Assembly (NCBI GenBank): GCA_963643225.1
Contig: CAVIIX010000003.1
Location: forward strand, 62,001-126,000
DNA length: 64,000 bases
Reading direction: 5' to 3'
Source: UBA1258 sp963643225
GTDB lineage: Bacteria > Bacillota > Clostridia > Lachnospirales > Lachnospiraceae
Part shown: in pieces, positions 1 through 8,201 of the stretch
Position numbering within the stretch: position 1 is the stretch's first letter
Layout: each line of letters begins with the position of its first letter
Program-made: the position numbers and the translations under genes
The notes under the pieces: model-generated
Told to the model about the DNA's origin: nothing
Databases searched by the model: none
What the model saw: only the letters and a program-made list of their open reading frames with translations

Positions 1-2280
1 GGATACATCAATGCCAAAGGTTCCGGTGCCGCTCTTTAAGGCGCCATCAGAACCAAAGGTGTACTTGGCACCTAAAATAACCTGCTCGCCCGTAACCTTC
101 TTGCCGTTAGCATCAAAATAATAGGTCTTTGCGTCAATTGTCCACCATCCGGTGTAGGTGTAGGTAACTGCAACTGCAGTAAAGAGATCTGCTCCCGAAT
201 AATAGTCTGCATAGGTAGCTTCAACATATTTCTTGGTGGAAGAATCGTATACATATACCTGAGCATTATTTTTATCAACAAGCTTTGTCGCCTTATCATT
301 CTTAGGATGAACTGTAACTACAACTGTAAGTGTCTGTGTGATTTTGTTATCATCAGTGCTTGTAGCAACGATTGTTGTAGTACCCTCGCCAACGCCCTTA
401 ATGGTAACAGGGAATTTACCCAATTCCGATGTTGCTGCCTCAGAGCCTGGCTCGATGGTGGCAACTTCCGTATTTGAGCTTGTCCAGGTGACTTTATTTG
501 TGGCCCCGCCTGTAGTGGTGCAGGTAACAGTAAGAGTATCGCCTTCAATAAAGAGTGCCTTCTTGCCTGTTACATCAAATTTAAGTTCTATAGCCTTAAC
601 CGTAACGGAAGCTGTCTGTGTGGCTGTAGTGCCATTACTTAAAGCTGCGGTACAGGTAATGGTGGCCGTGCCTGCCTTAACGCCTGTAACGGTTACTTTT
701 TCGTTATTGGCAGTAACCTTTGCAACAGTTTCATCAGAAGACTTCCATTCATAGGAAGAAACCGTTACGCCTGAGCCTTCAGGAGTAATTGTTGGTGTTG
801 CAGTAAGCTCGATTGTCTTGTCTTTATACAGAGCTTCTGGTGTTGAAATGGAAAGTGTAGCCGCTACACTTCTTTCATGACCGCAGGCCGTACACTTATT
901 GTCACTACCATAGGTGCAGGCTACGTTGGCCCTTAATGCACCGCCGCAGACTAAACACTTAAATGTATGTGTACCGTCATTATTCGATACGGGAGTTTCG
1001 CTTTCAGTACAGTTTTCTTTCTGCATATGGCTCATAGTGCATCCTGCAAAAGAACAGGCTTTTGAATGAGTGTTGGTACCGTCAAAGGTCCAGGTATCAG
1101 GATAAGCTGCCGTATGATTATCAGCCGTTTCCGTAGAGCTCGATTCGCCACTGTTGCCGCTTACCGTTTCGGTGCCGGCACCCTGGTCAACGCCCTGGCT
1201 TCCGCCTTCTGGATTGTCTTCAGAAACTGTATTCACTACTCCGCTTAGCCTGAAAAATCGTGCTATGGAGGCTTCATTTTTTGTGGTTAATGTGATTAAA
1301 GGATCTGTAATTGTATCCTTGCTTATTGCAGTATAGCCGTTTGAGCTTGCTGTTTTAGCGCTCAAAACATATTTAACAGTATCTGTTAATTTAGATTCAA
1401 CTGTTGTTTCTTTTGCAGCAGCATCCTCCGATTCTGCCACCTCTGATGCAGCTTTTATTTCGTTTTTAACATCTACCTTCTGATAGTCAAGCTGCGTTTT
1501 TACTGCCAAAGAAGCCGGTGTTGTGTCAAAATCGTAATAAGCATCATAGCCGTTTAAGGAAACAAGCTTAACTGTGTAAGTGCCACCTGCAAGGTCTGTC
1601 TGGTAGACAATACCATCCTTGTCTGTATCGGTCCAGATGGTGGTGGTGCCGTCTGAAGTCGTTACCTCAAGTTCAAAGGGAACATTTGCCACAAGCTTGC
1701 CCTTTGAATTTACGATTTTTACCTTTAAGTCTTTCAAAATAGAGGTAAGCGTGACAGAAACAGTGGTAATGCCCGTTTCAGCGTCTGCCTCTGCGTAGTC
1801 GTAATTTTTGATAGCTTCGTTAAGTTCATCAATTGCAACCCCCTGCGCCTCGGTTATGGCCGTAATGTTTTCTTCACCGATAATGCCTATTGCTGCAATA
1901 TTGCTGCCTACATTTGAAAAGTCCACCGCTTCCTCGGGGTTTTTGCGTGTTATGTAAAAAAGACCGATGGCGATTGCAATTACGGCAATAAGCCCACCGA
2001 ACACAAATAAGAGTTTATTCGTAAGGCCGCCAAAGGTCGAGTCTGCATCATCACTGTATTCTTCGTCTTCATAATCTTCATCCGACACAAAGGATTCCTC
2101 TTCGTAGCCTTCAAGCTCATATTCAGGCTCTGCTTCCACTTCGGTAAATTCCTCATTGTAAGCTTCTTCAGCCGAATTCTTGGCTTTAGGCATCAAAGAC
2201 TCATCCACAATTATTTCATTGCCGTCCTCGTCTAAAAGGATTATAACCTCTTCGTCGCCGTCCTTTATGTTGTTATCCAT
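1..2280 (-). CDS. Membrane-anchored multidomain surface protein, probable GH25 muramidase (3' end outside window)
   Basis: An open frame runs from here to the left edge (about 760 codons), so the C-terminus is missing. The N-terminal ~85 residues are very acidic and probably cytoplasmic. One membrane segment follows (about residues 90-111), then a Cna-B-like stretch (about 170-235), a Thr/Ser-rich linker and a Cys-rich segment with CxxC pairs (about 405-465). Two Ig-like BIG_2-type domains (about 467-660) and a YYF/NG-type cell-wall-binding repeat (about 710-748) come next. The last visible residues, GTFGIDVS, match the usual opening of a GH25 lysozyme domain, so I infer a peptidoglycan hydrolase. 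A GGAGG lies 2 nt before an ATG at 2283 and 5 nt before the ATG at 2280; I prefer 2280. Presence of the domains is clear, the GH25 call is inference. Confidence 0.8.
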   Translation of the reverse strand, partial: MDNNIKDGDEEVIILLDEDGNEIIVDESLMPKAKNSAEEAYNEEFTEVEAEPEYELEGYEEESFVSDEDYEDEEYSDDADSTFGGLTNKLLFVFGGLIAVIAIAIGLFYITRKNPEEAVDFSNVGSNIAAIGIIGEENITAITEAQGVAIDELNEAIKNYDYAEADAETGITTVSVTLTSILKDLKVKIVNSKGKLVANVPFELEVTTSDGTTTIWTDTDKDGIVYQTDLAGGTYTVKLVSLNGYDAYYDFDTTPASLAVKTQLDYQKVDVKNEIKAASEVAESEDAAAKETTVESKLTDTVKYVLSAKTASSNGYTAISKDTITDPLITLTTKNEASIARFFRLSGVVNTVSEDNPEGGSQGVDQGAGTETVSGNSGESSSTETADNHTAAYPDTWTFDGTNTHSKACSFAGCTMSHMQKENCTESETPVSNNDGTHTFKCLVCGGALRANVACTYGSDNKCTACGHERSVAATLSISTPEALYKDKTIELTATPTITPEGSGVTVSSYEWKSSDETVAKVTANNEKVTVTGVKAGTATITCTAALSNGTTATQTASVTVKAIELKFDVTGKKALFIEGDTLTVTCTTTGGATNKVTWTSSNTEVATIEPGSEAATSELGKFPVTIKGVGEGTTTIVATSTDDNKITQTLTVVVTVHPKNDKATKLVDKNNAQVYVYDSSTKKYVEATYADYYSGADLFTAVAVTYTYTGWWTIDAKTYYFDANGKKVTGEQVILGAKYTFGSDGALKSGTGTFGIDVS

Positions 2281-2340
2281 CATAGCCTCCGTAAACGTCT
2301 ATTTATATCCATAGTTTTTCATTAGACCATAGCACATTGA

Positions 2341-2369
2341 ATTATACCATTTATAATCTGTATTTACAA
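2341..2369 (-). promoter_or_regulatory. Sigma-A type promoter for the GH25-like gene
   Basis: On the minus strand TTGTAA (2369-2364) and TATAAT (2346-2341) are separated by exactly 17 bases. This places transcription start about 50 nt before the muramidase start codon. The -10 is a perfect consensus. No equally good promoter was seen on the plus strand for the divergent gene at 2482. Confidence 0.7.
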
Positions 2370-2481
2370 ATTTTTCGATTTACATTTGATGAATAATTTC
2401 TTAATGTTAAAAGATTTTTATGGATTTATTGCCTTTTAGGTTGTAAAATGTAGCAAATTTCATTAAAAAAGGAAGTACTTT

Positions 2482-3462
2482 ATGGCAAAAGAAAAAAGAA
2501 TACATAAATCCACAATTATGCACATAGCCTCCGCTGTGGTTGCAGTTGCTATATTATCAGTATGTATTGTGGCTTTGCTCAAATGGAACAACAGAGCTAA
2601 AAGTGTTGAGATTAATGTAGAGGAAGGTTCCTTTGATAAAGAAAATCTTGACTACTACATATATCCAAATCACGATGAAAATTATATAGACGACGGAGTC
2701 CGGACGGTTCTTGTAATCGGAGATCACATACTTAATAATTTTGGGAAAAAACATTCAATACTTAATATTTTAAAAGAAAATATCGATGCGGAATTCATTG
2801 ATTTAACTACTAATAAAGGAAAAATCGCATCCGATGATGACATAGCAAGCTACGCAGGCGCCTTTTCTCTTTACTATATACTCGAAGCATTAATTAATGC
2901 TGATGCCACGAATATGGAGCTCTATGGCGGCGACTCAGTCTTTAGTGGTGACACAGCCACAAAATACGAGAATTTTCTTAAGACCCTTGATAGTGTGGAT
3001 TTAAATAAGGTTGATACAATTTTAATCATGTATTCTAATTCCGATTATTATTCATTAATTCCCCTGCAATGGTATGAGAAAGAAAGCCCCAGAGGCATTT
3101 ACGGAGCACTTACTTCATCCTTCGAACTTATTAAAGAAAACTATCCAAATATAGAAATTATCTTTTCTTCTCCCACTCCTGCATATATCTATGGGGATGA
3201 CGGAGAAATGCAGATTGATATGAATACAAACTACGGTCAGGGACTTGGCACCGACTACATGGAATATTTTAATCTTGCCTGCAACGCAGGTTTTGTATCT
3301 TTTATTGATAATTATTATTACGTTATCGATGAATCAAACATTACAGAATATTTAGACTGTATGAACCTGACAGACAAAGGAATCGATGCAATCGCAGAAC
3401 ACATTATAAAATTTATAAAAGCTCAAGAAAACCCACTGCCTTTAGGCATTTGGTGCTCTTGA
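2482..3462 (+). CDS. SGNH-fold-like membrane-anchored protein with degenerate catalytic motifs
   Basis: This is a 326-residue protein with one N-terminal membrane segment (about residues 13-34) and an extracellular domain. It resembles the SGNH protein encoded at 14914-15756: both have a YGQG-x-x-TDY segment followed by a strand with IDN. The usual catalytic residues look lost. The block I GDS reads GDH (VLVIGDH), the glycine-Asn block reads YSNSD, and the C-terminal D-x-x-H reads D-C-M-N. An AAGGAAG ribosome site precedes the ATG. The last ten codons and the stop lie inside a dispersed intergenic repeat, so the natural C-terminus may have been altered. It is one of only two plus-strand genes. 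Family assignment is inference from motif layout; function is unknown, possibly binding or structural. Confidence 0.7.
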   Translation: MAKEKRIHKSTIMHIASAVVAVAILSVCIVALLKWNNRAKSVEINVEEGSFDKENLDYYIYPNHDENYIDDGVRTVLVIGDHILNNFGKKHSILNILKENIDAEFIDLTTNKGKIASDDDIASYAGAFSLYYILEALINADATNMELYGGDSVFSGDTATKYENFLKTLDSVDLNKVDTILIMYSNSDYYSLIPLQWYEKESPRGIYGALTSSFELIKENYPNIEIIFSSPTPAYIYGDDGEMQIDMNTNYGQGLGTDYMEYFNLACNAGFVSFIDNYYYVIDESNITEYLDCMNLTDKGIDAIAEHIIKFIKAQENPLPLGIWCS

Positions 3463-3558
3463 ACGAGGTGCTGGGTTACAAGCCAAGTACCTCGTAAGGC
3501 ACGTAGTGCCGCTTTTATATGAGCAAGTAGCGAAGCGAATTGCGAATATCATTGACAA
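3432..3558 (+). repeat. Dispersed intergenic repeat, copy 1 (uninterrupted)
   Basis: About 127 bp that match, in opposite orientation, the repeat at 18015-18300. Shared blocks include CCCACTGCCT, GGTTACAAGCC, TAAGGCACG-x-AGTGCCGCTTTTA and GCGAATATCATTGACA. A small hairpin GGCAC/GTGCC keeps its stem in both copies while the loop differs (GTA versus GCA). This copy begins inside the 3' end of the upstream gene and supplies its last codons and stop. Because it lacks the MITE present in the other copy, it shows the empty insertion site. Confidence 0.75.
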
Positions 3559-3581
3559 ATAAAGAAACTAAAATGCAGCTT

Positions 3582-3611
3582 AAAATGCCGGTCCTAAGGG
3601 ACCGGCATTTT
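3582..3611. terminator. Bidirectional rho-independent terminator
   Basis: A 13-bp perfect stem (3582-3594 with 3599-3611) closes a TAAG loop, has a GC-rich core TGCCGGTCC, and is flanked by T tracts on both strands. It lies between the convergent genes ending at 3462 (plus) and 3619 (minus). It should end both the plus-strand transcript and the long minus-strand glycan operon. Confidence 0.9.
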
Positions 3612-3618
3612 TATTAAC

Positions 3619-5367
3619 TTATTTCTGCTGATTTTCTTTCTTTATTTTCCCGTCTGCCACTCTGTATACCATATCACACTTTTCAATAGTCTGAAGTCTG
3701 TGGGCTATGATAATAAGAGTTTTCCTGCCATGTAAGGCATTTATTGATTCCATGATGGCCGCTTCCGTGTCGTTATCCAAAGCGGAGGTTGCTTCATCCA
3801 GAATGAGCACTTCCGGATCGTCATAAAGAGCTCTTGCAATACCGATGCGCTGACGCTGACCGCCTGAAATTCTTATACCCCTTTCACCGATTTTTGTATC
3901 AAGTCCCTCAGGAAGGGTTTTAATGTATTCTGCAAGATGTGCTTCTTCAAGCACTGCCCAGACTCTTTCTTCATCAACGTCCTCCCTTGCCACGCCAAAG
4001 GCTACGTTATCGCGAATGGTGCCGTCAAGCATATAAATCATCTGAGGAATATACCCTACATTTTTAAGCCATGCGCGGTAAGCATCCTTAGTGTTTACAT
4101 CGTCTGCATAAACGCCTCCGCTTTCCAGTTCAAGAAGTCCCAAAAGAATGTCAACGATTGTGGTTTTACCGGCGCCTGATGCTCCCACAACTCCCACGGC
4201 GGAGCCTGTTTTAATTTCCATTTCAGCATCCTTAAATATATATTTATCAGTCTTTGGATATTTATATGTAATACCTCTTAAGAAAATGCCTTTTTTAATG
4301 TCAAGCTTTTTATCGGAAACCGTTGCAAAGCTCATATCCGTATTCGCATTACTGGTCTCATCAAGCAGGTTATCGGATACATGCATTAAGAAGGGTTCAA
4401 AATAAGCAATTGCGTTTAGCTGGTTGTTTATTTTATTGGCTGAAGGCATAAGCTTAATTGCAGCAAAAGCAATCGCGCCTAAAGAAGGAAGCTTCGAGGC
4501 AATATCCTCTCCGTTTACAACTGCCATCATTAAATAGCCCACCATACCTGCCACACATACAGTTTCAATTAAAAGCTTAGGCGTGTTATTGTATAAAGAA
4601 TATCTCTGTACAGCATTTACATAGCCGGCACCACACTTTTTATATTCATTTACAAAATATTGTTCTTTGCCTGTAACCTTAACCTCTTTAATGCCCTGTA
4701 CTATCTGTGAAATCCACTTAAACAGGGACGAATAAAAGTCCTGATTTTCCTGACCGGAGCGTTGCATTACAGGCTTTAAAATTTTCGTAATGACTGCCAT
4801 TGTGATAAACAGCAGTATTCCGATTACAACGCACATTACAGGCTCTACCAAAAATACCACCACAATTAAGGCCACGAATACCACAATTTCTGAAAGTATG
4901 GTAAGTATTGCAAGAATAAGTCCATACATGTTGTTTACATCGGAGGTGATGCTGCGCTGTACAACCGCAGTGTCCGCAAAAAGAAAGTATTCATAGCCCC
5001 TTTTAAGATATGATTTAAGCATTCTTTCAGAGGTTTCAAACTGATTTTTATAGACAAATGCATATTGCACCTTCCACTGGATAAACAGGTACACGTTTTT
5101 AAGTACATAAGCCACAATCAAAGCAATCATTGTAGCTATGGTGAAGGTTCTCATGTCGGTAAAGCCAAATAAATTATAAAAGAATGCGACCCATTTATTT
5201 GTGGTGACCGCATCCGGAGTTACAATTGCAGTTATTACAGACAAAACAAGTGCAACACTTGCAGTCTCAAGCACTGCACCCACAAGCATCATGGGCACCA
5301 GCCAGAACATCTGCCACTTTTGCTTTTTGCTCAGCAAAAGCATTAATTTCTTCCAAATTTTAATCAT
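3619..5367 (-). CDS. PglK/MsbA-type ABC transporter, probable lipid-linked glycan flippase
   Basis: A half-transporter of about 582 residues. The N-terminal half has about six membrane segments (residues ~20-330). The C-terminal ATPase has Walker A GASGAGKTT, signature ISGGQRQRIGIARAL, Walker B VLILDEATSALD and the switch His (IIAHR). Length and N-terminal sequence fit the PglK/Wzk-like group that flips undecaprenyl-PP-linked oligosaccharides. The start is taken as the ATG at 5367, which AAGGA precedes by 8 nt; the frame stays open to a GTG at 5373. It overlaps the GT2 gene upstream and is the last gene before the terminator at 3582. It is the only flippase-like protein visible in the locus. 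Substrate is inferred from context. Confidence 0.88.
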   Translation of the reverse strand: MIKIWKKLMLLLSKKQKWQMFWLVPMMLVGAVLETASVALVLSVITAIVTPDAVTTNKWVAFFYNLFGFTDMRTFTIATMIALIVAYVLKNVYLFIQWKVQYAFVYKNQFETSERMLKSYLKRGYEYFLFADTAVVQRSITSDVNNMYGLILAILTILSEIVVFVALIVVVFLVEPVMCVVIGILLFITMAVITKILKPVMQRSGQENQDFYSSLFKWISQIVQGIKEVKVTGKEQYFVNEYKKCGAGYVNAVQRYSLYNNTPKLLIETVCVAGMVGYLMMAVVNGEDIASKLPSLGAIAFAAIKLMPSANKINNQLNAIAYFEPFLMHVSDNLLDETSNANTDMSFATVSDKKLDIKKGIFLRGITYKYPKTDKYIFKDAEMEIKTGSAVGVVGASGAGKTTIVDILLGLLELESGGVYADDVNTKDAYRAWLKNVGYIPQMIYMLDGTIRDNVAFGVAREDVDEERVWAVLEEAHLAEYIKTLPEGLDTKIGERGIRISGGQRQRIGIARALYDDPEVLILDEATSALDNDTEAAIMESINALHGRKTLIIIAHRLQTIEKCDMVYRVADGKIKKENQQK

Positions 5368-6295
5368 TATCACTTTCCTTAAAATGCATATTTATTAAAG
5401 TCTGTTCAAAATCCCTGCGGTTTTTATTGGTAAGCGTTGATAAGATAAGCCCGGCAAAGAAGGACTGAATAGCTGCAATTAATACAAAGCCGCATACGAT
5501 TAAAGTCGGGAATCTGTCTACAACCCCTGTATTAAAATAATCTATAAATACCGGAATTACAAAGCCTATGCCAAGAGCTGCAAGCACAAGGGAAATTGCG
5601 TTAAAAAATGCAAAGGGCTTGTAATTTTTAAAAAGCTTAACGATGGTCAGTATAACCTTGAAGCCGTCAGAATATGTAGAAAGCTTTGATTCAGAGCCCT
5701 TAGGACGGTCTCTGTATTCTACCACAACATTTCTTACATCCATATTGTTGTAAACTGCATGGATGGTCATTTCAGTTTCTATTTCAAAGCCTTTAGACAA
5801 AACCGGAAAGGTCTTTGCAAAATTAAAGCCAAAGGCTCTGTAACCCGTCATAATATCCTTAATGTCTGTTTTAAATAAATGATTGATTGAAAAACGCACA
5901 AAGCTGTTTCCGAAATTATGGAAGGGCCGTTTATTTTCCGTAAAATAAGTTGATGAAAGTCTGTCTCCCACCACCATGTCAGCCTGCTCGTTAAGCACCA
6001 GATCACACATTTTTTGAGCATATTCCAAGGGATAGGTGTCATCTCCGTCAATCATTAAATAACACTTGGCATCTATATCTCTGAACATTCTTCTTATGAC
6101 ATTACCCTTGCCCTGGAGATATTCGTGTCTTACAATTGCGCCCTCTGCGGCTGCAATCTTACCGGTATCGTCCTTAGAATTATTGTCATACACATAAATA
6201 GTGGCGTTTGGAAGATTTTCCTTTGCATCTCTTACAACCTTACCAATTGTCATTGCCTCATTATAGCATGGAATTATAACAGCTATTTTGTCCAT
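5360..6295 (-). CDS. GT2 polyprenyl-phosphate sugar synthase (DPM/GtrB-like)
   Basis: 311 residues. The N-terminal GT-A domain has the family opening IAVIIPCYNEAMTIGKV, a DNNSKD stretch and the metal-binding DGDDTYP. Two membrane segments lie near residues 225-300. This layout is that of dolichol-phosphate mannosyltransferase-like enzymes that load a sugar from a nucleotide donor onto undecaprenyl phosphate at the inner face of the membrane. It lies between the DUF6077-like genes and the ABC flippase and overlaps the latter, so they are probably co-translated. The sugar is unknown. Confidence 0.85.
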   Translation of the reverse strand: MDKIAVIIPCYNEAMTIGKVVRDAKENLPNATIYVYDNNSKDDTGKIAAAEGAIVRHEYLQGKGNVIRRMFRDIDAKCYLMIDGDDTYPLEYAQKMCDLVLNEQADMVVGDRLSSTYFTENKRPFHNFGNSFVRFSINHLFKTDIKDIMTGYRAFGFNFAKTFPVLSKGFEIETEMTIHAVYNNMDVRNVVVEYRDRPKGSESKLSTYSDGFKVILTIVKLFKNYKPFAFFNAISLVLAALGIGFVIPVFIDYFNTGVVDRFPTLIVCGFVLIAAIQSFFAGLILSTLTNKNRRDFEQTLINMHFKESDND

Positions 6296-6307
6296 AAAAA
6301 TGCTCCT

Positions 6308-7096
6308 TTAACTGAAATTTACATAATCGATGCCTAAATATGCATCATTATCCAGATAGACATCATACCCGTCTACCGAGAAGGCATAATAAAAATGGTA
6401 GTCAGCAAGGCTACCCTTGATTCCTTTATCTTGGGATAACACCAGATATTGAATTCCTAAGTTCTTAAGAAGAGGTGCCGCAGTATCTACGTCTACCGCT
6501 TCATCATTATACAGGCACCAGATGTCTTTATACTGACTGATGATTTCAAGCCCGTACAACTGAAAGTCTCGCCCCAGAGGCTGACGCACATAGGGTGTAT
6601 ACTGCCTTACATACTGTATAAATTCAGGAGGAAAGCAGCAGGCCACTTCTCTTCCCTCTACGATAATCTCATCGCATATTTCTACCACCTGCTTAGGCAT
6701 GTGATAGGGGTTTTCTGCTTTCGACACAATGGGATTTGAATATACATAAGACCCGCCTGTCATAATAATAAGTACTGCTGCAGCAAAAGAAAAGCCACGT
6801 GCTTTTTTAGGAAGCTTATAGATTAATTCAATCAATACAAAGCATATAATTACCCCAAAGGGAATAAGCCAAAGAATTCTGTAGAGGATGCCACCGTCAT
6901 CACGAAGCTTTATGTATATACACCAGGCAGGACAAAAATATACAAAAAGAACCGAAGCAGGAAAATATAACAGTGCAGCTCGCCTTTCATCCTTAAGGGA
7001 AAAAAGGAAATACAAAAGACATATTAATAAAAGCGTAAAGTAGGTACCTGAGCCTGAAAACTGTTTTAAATTATTTAAAATCACACTATAATTCAT
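6308..7096 (-). CDS. C-terminal part of a split DUF6077-like membrane protein
   Basis: About 262 residues. Four or five membrane segments occupy the first ~150 residues, including YRILWLIPFGVI, a motif I associate with the C-terminal half of DUF6077 proteins. A soluble tail follows. The upstream gene has the matching N-terminal half (residues with DGDDAYY). The two meet in a TGATG stop/start overlap, with AGGTGGAG as ribosome site 3-5 nt before the ATG at 7096. The frame also allows a GTG start at 7105. This may be a natural two-gene arrangement with coupled translation or an old frameshift in one gene. The role is unknown; GT-C-like proteins of this kind sit in glycan loci. Confidence 0.7.
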   Translation of the reverse strand: MNYSVILNNLKQFSGSGTYFTLLLICLLYFLFSLKDERRAALLYFPASVLFVYFCPAWCIYIKLRDDGGILYRILWLIPFGVIICFVLIELIYKLPKKARGFSFAAAVLIIMTGGSYVYSNPIVSKAENPYHMPKQVVEICDEIIVEGREVACCFPPEFIQYVRQYTPYVRQPLGRDFQLYGLEIISQYKDIWCLYNDEAVDVDTAAPLLKNLGIQYLVLSQDKGIKGSLADYHFYYAFSVDGYDVYLDNDAYLGIDYVNFS

Positions 7097-8145
7097 CAGC
7101 TCCACCTCAAATATAGCAACGCAATAACAATATTTGGCAAAACCGTTAAAGCCAAAGAAAATATATATTTAAATTTATATTTTTTAATAAGCATATACAA
7201 GCATATAATTCCGATACAAACAGAAGCCAGTACGTTTCCAAAGACGCTTGCAAGTGCCGAAGCAACAGTCACTGAAAGAGCGGCTATAAACATATTGAGG
7301 GTAAAATGCTTTTCGTTGATTATTCTTAGTCCCAAATAAAACAGCATTGGAATAATAATGTTAGCAAGAGCTGCCTTTCCCTGTCTGGATCTTGTTAAAA
7401 GGAAAGTGCCCTGAGTAGAAGTAGATACGTTTTCAAACATTATAAAAACAGAAAGAAGGCACATAAACATGTATCGCTTTTCTCTGTTGTCTTTAAACAG
7501 CAGTCTGCTTGTTTCATTATAAATAACATATGTCATTATAATCAAAAAGGGCGGCCACACACTGTGAGCGATTATAGAAGCATTAAGTCCCGATAATCTT
7601 GACAGCATGGATATTATCATAGGAAAAGGCGCCAGCGCATATCTGTAATCAAAATAATCTACGGGCGTTCCGTTATAGGGATCCATAAGATACATAATAT
7701 CTGACAAAGACGACAGCTGAGCCTGACCGATGTAATAGGCATCATCTCCGTCTGCATAGGAGTAAAAAACAGTCTTATAAAGCTGAAATAAAACAACTGT
7801 CAGAAAAAGTCCCAGATAAATAATTTCATTTTTTGAAAGTTTTTTTATTGTTTTAAGGGTTGCCTGTTCAGAATTCTTATTAAAATGTTTTCTGATTATA
7901 AAAATTATTATGCAGATAACTGCAGCTGTAATTTCGACTGCACCTGAAAGCAAGTACAAATTGCCGGCTGTGTTTTTTGTAATAATAAGAGGAAGGGCAC
8001 ATACATAAAATATTGCCCATAAAATCAGTGTACCCTTTACCCAGATAAATAAGGGCGACTCTCCTTTTTCAATGCATACAAGCCCAAGGCAGGCAGGTAT
8101 TGCGATAAGAGCCATTATTAAACTAAAGGCCTGAATAAAAGTCAT
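7096..8145 (-). CDS. N-terminal part of a split DUF6077-like membrane protein
   Basis: 349 residues with about nine hydrophobic segments. An extracytoplasmic loop carries YADGDDAYYIGQA, which resembles the acidic loop near the first membrane segment of GT-C glycosyltransferases and DUF6077 proteins. AAAGGTAACTAA precedes the ATG. The product ends inside a hydrophobic segment (LLYLRWS) exactly where the next frame takes over. I infer a membrane glycosyltransferase using a polyprenyl-phosphate donor; substrate unknown. Confidence 0.72.
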   Translation of the reverse strand: MTFIQAFSLIMALIAIPACLGLVCIEKGESPLFIWVKGTLILWAIFYVCALPLIITKNTAGNLYLLSGAVEITAAVICIIIFIIRKHFNKNSEQATLKTIKKLSKNEIIYLGLFLTVVLFQLYKTVFYSYADGDDAYYIGQAQLSSLSDIMYLMDPYNGTPVDYFDYRYALAPFPMIISMLSRLSGLNASIIAHSVWPPFLIIMTYVIYNETSRLLFKDNREKRYMFMCLLSVFIMFENVSTSTQGTFLLTRSRQGKAALANIIIPMLFYLGLRIINEKHFTLNMFIAALSVTVASALASVFGNVLASVCIGIICLYMLIKKYKFKYIFSLALTVLPNIVIALLYLRWS

Positions 8146-8201
8146 TTAGTTACCTTTCCGTTTAAGCATAATGTCAAGATTTTCGATAACCCCTGCCTTT
8201 G

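Noticed and set aside
338..754. Plus-strand 138-codon open frame
   Set aside because: It lies antisense inside the muramidase gene, whose protein shows Ig-like domains; the plus frame is Thr/Val-rich from reversed codons and has no ribosome site.
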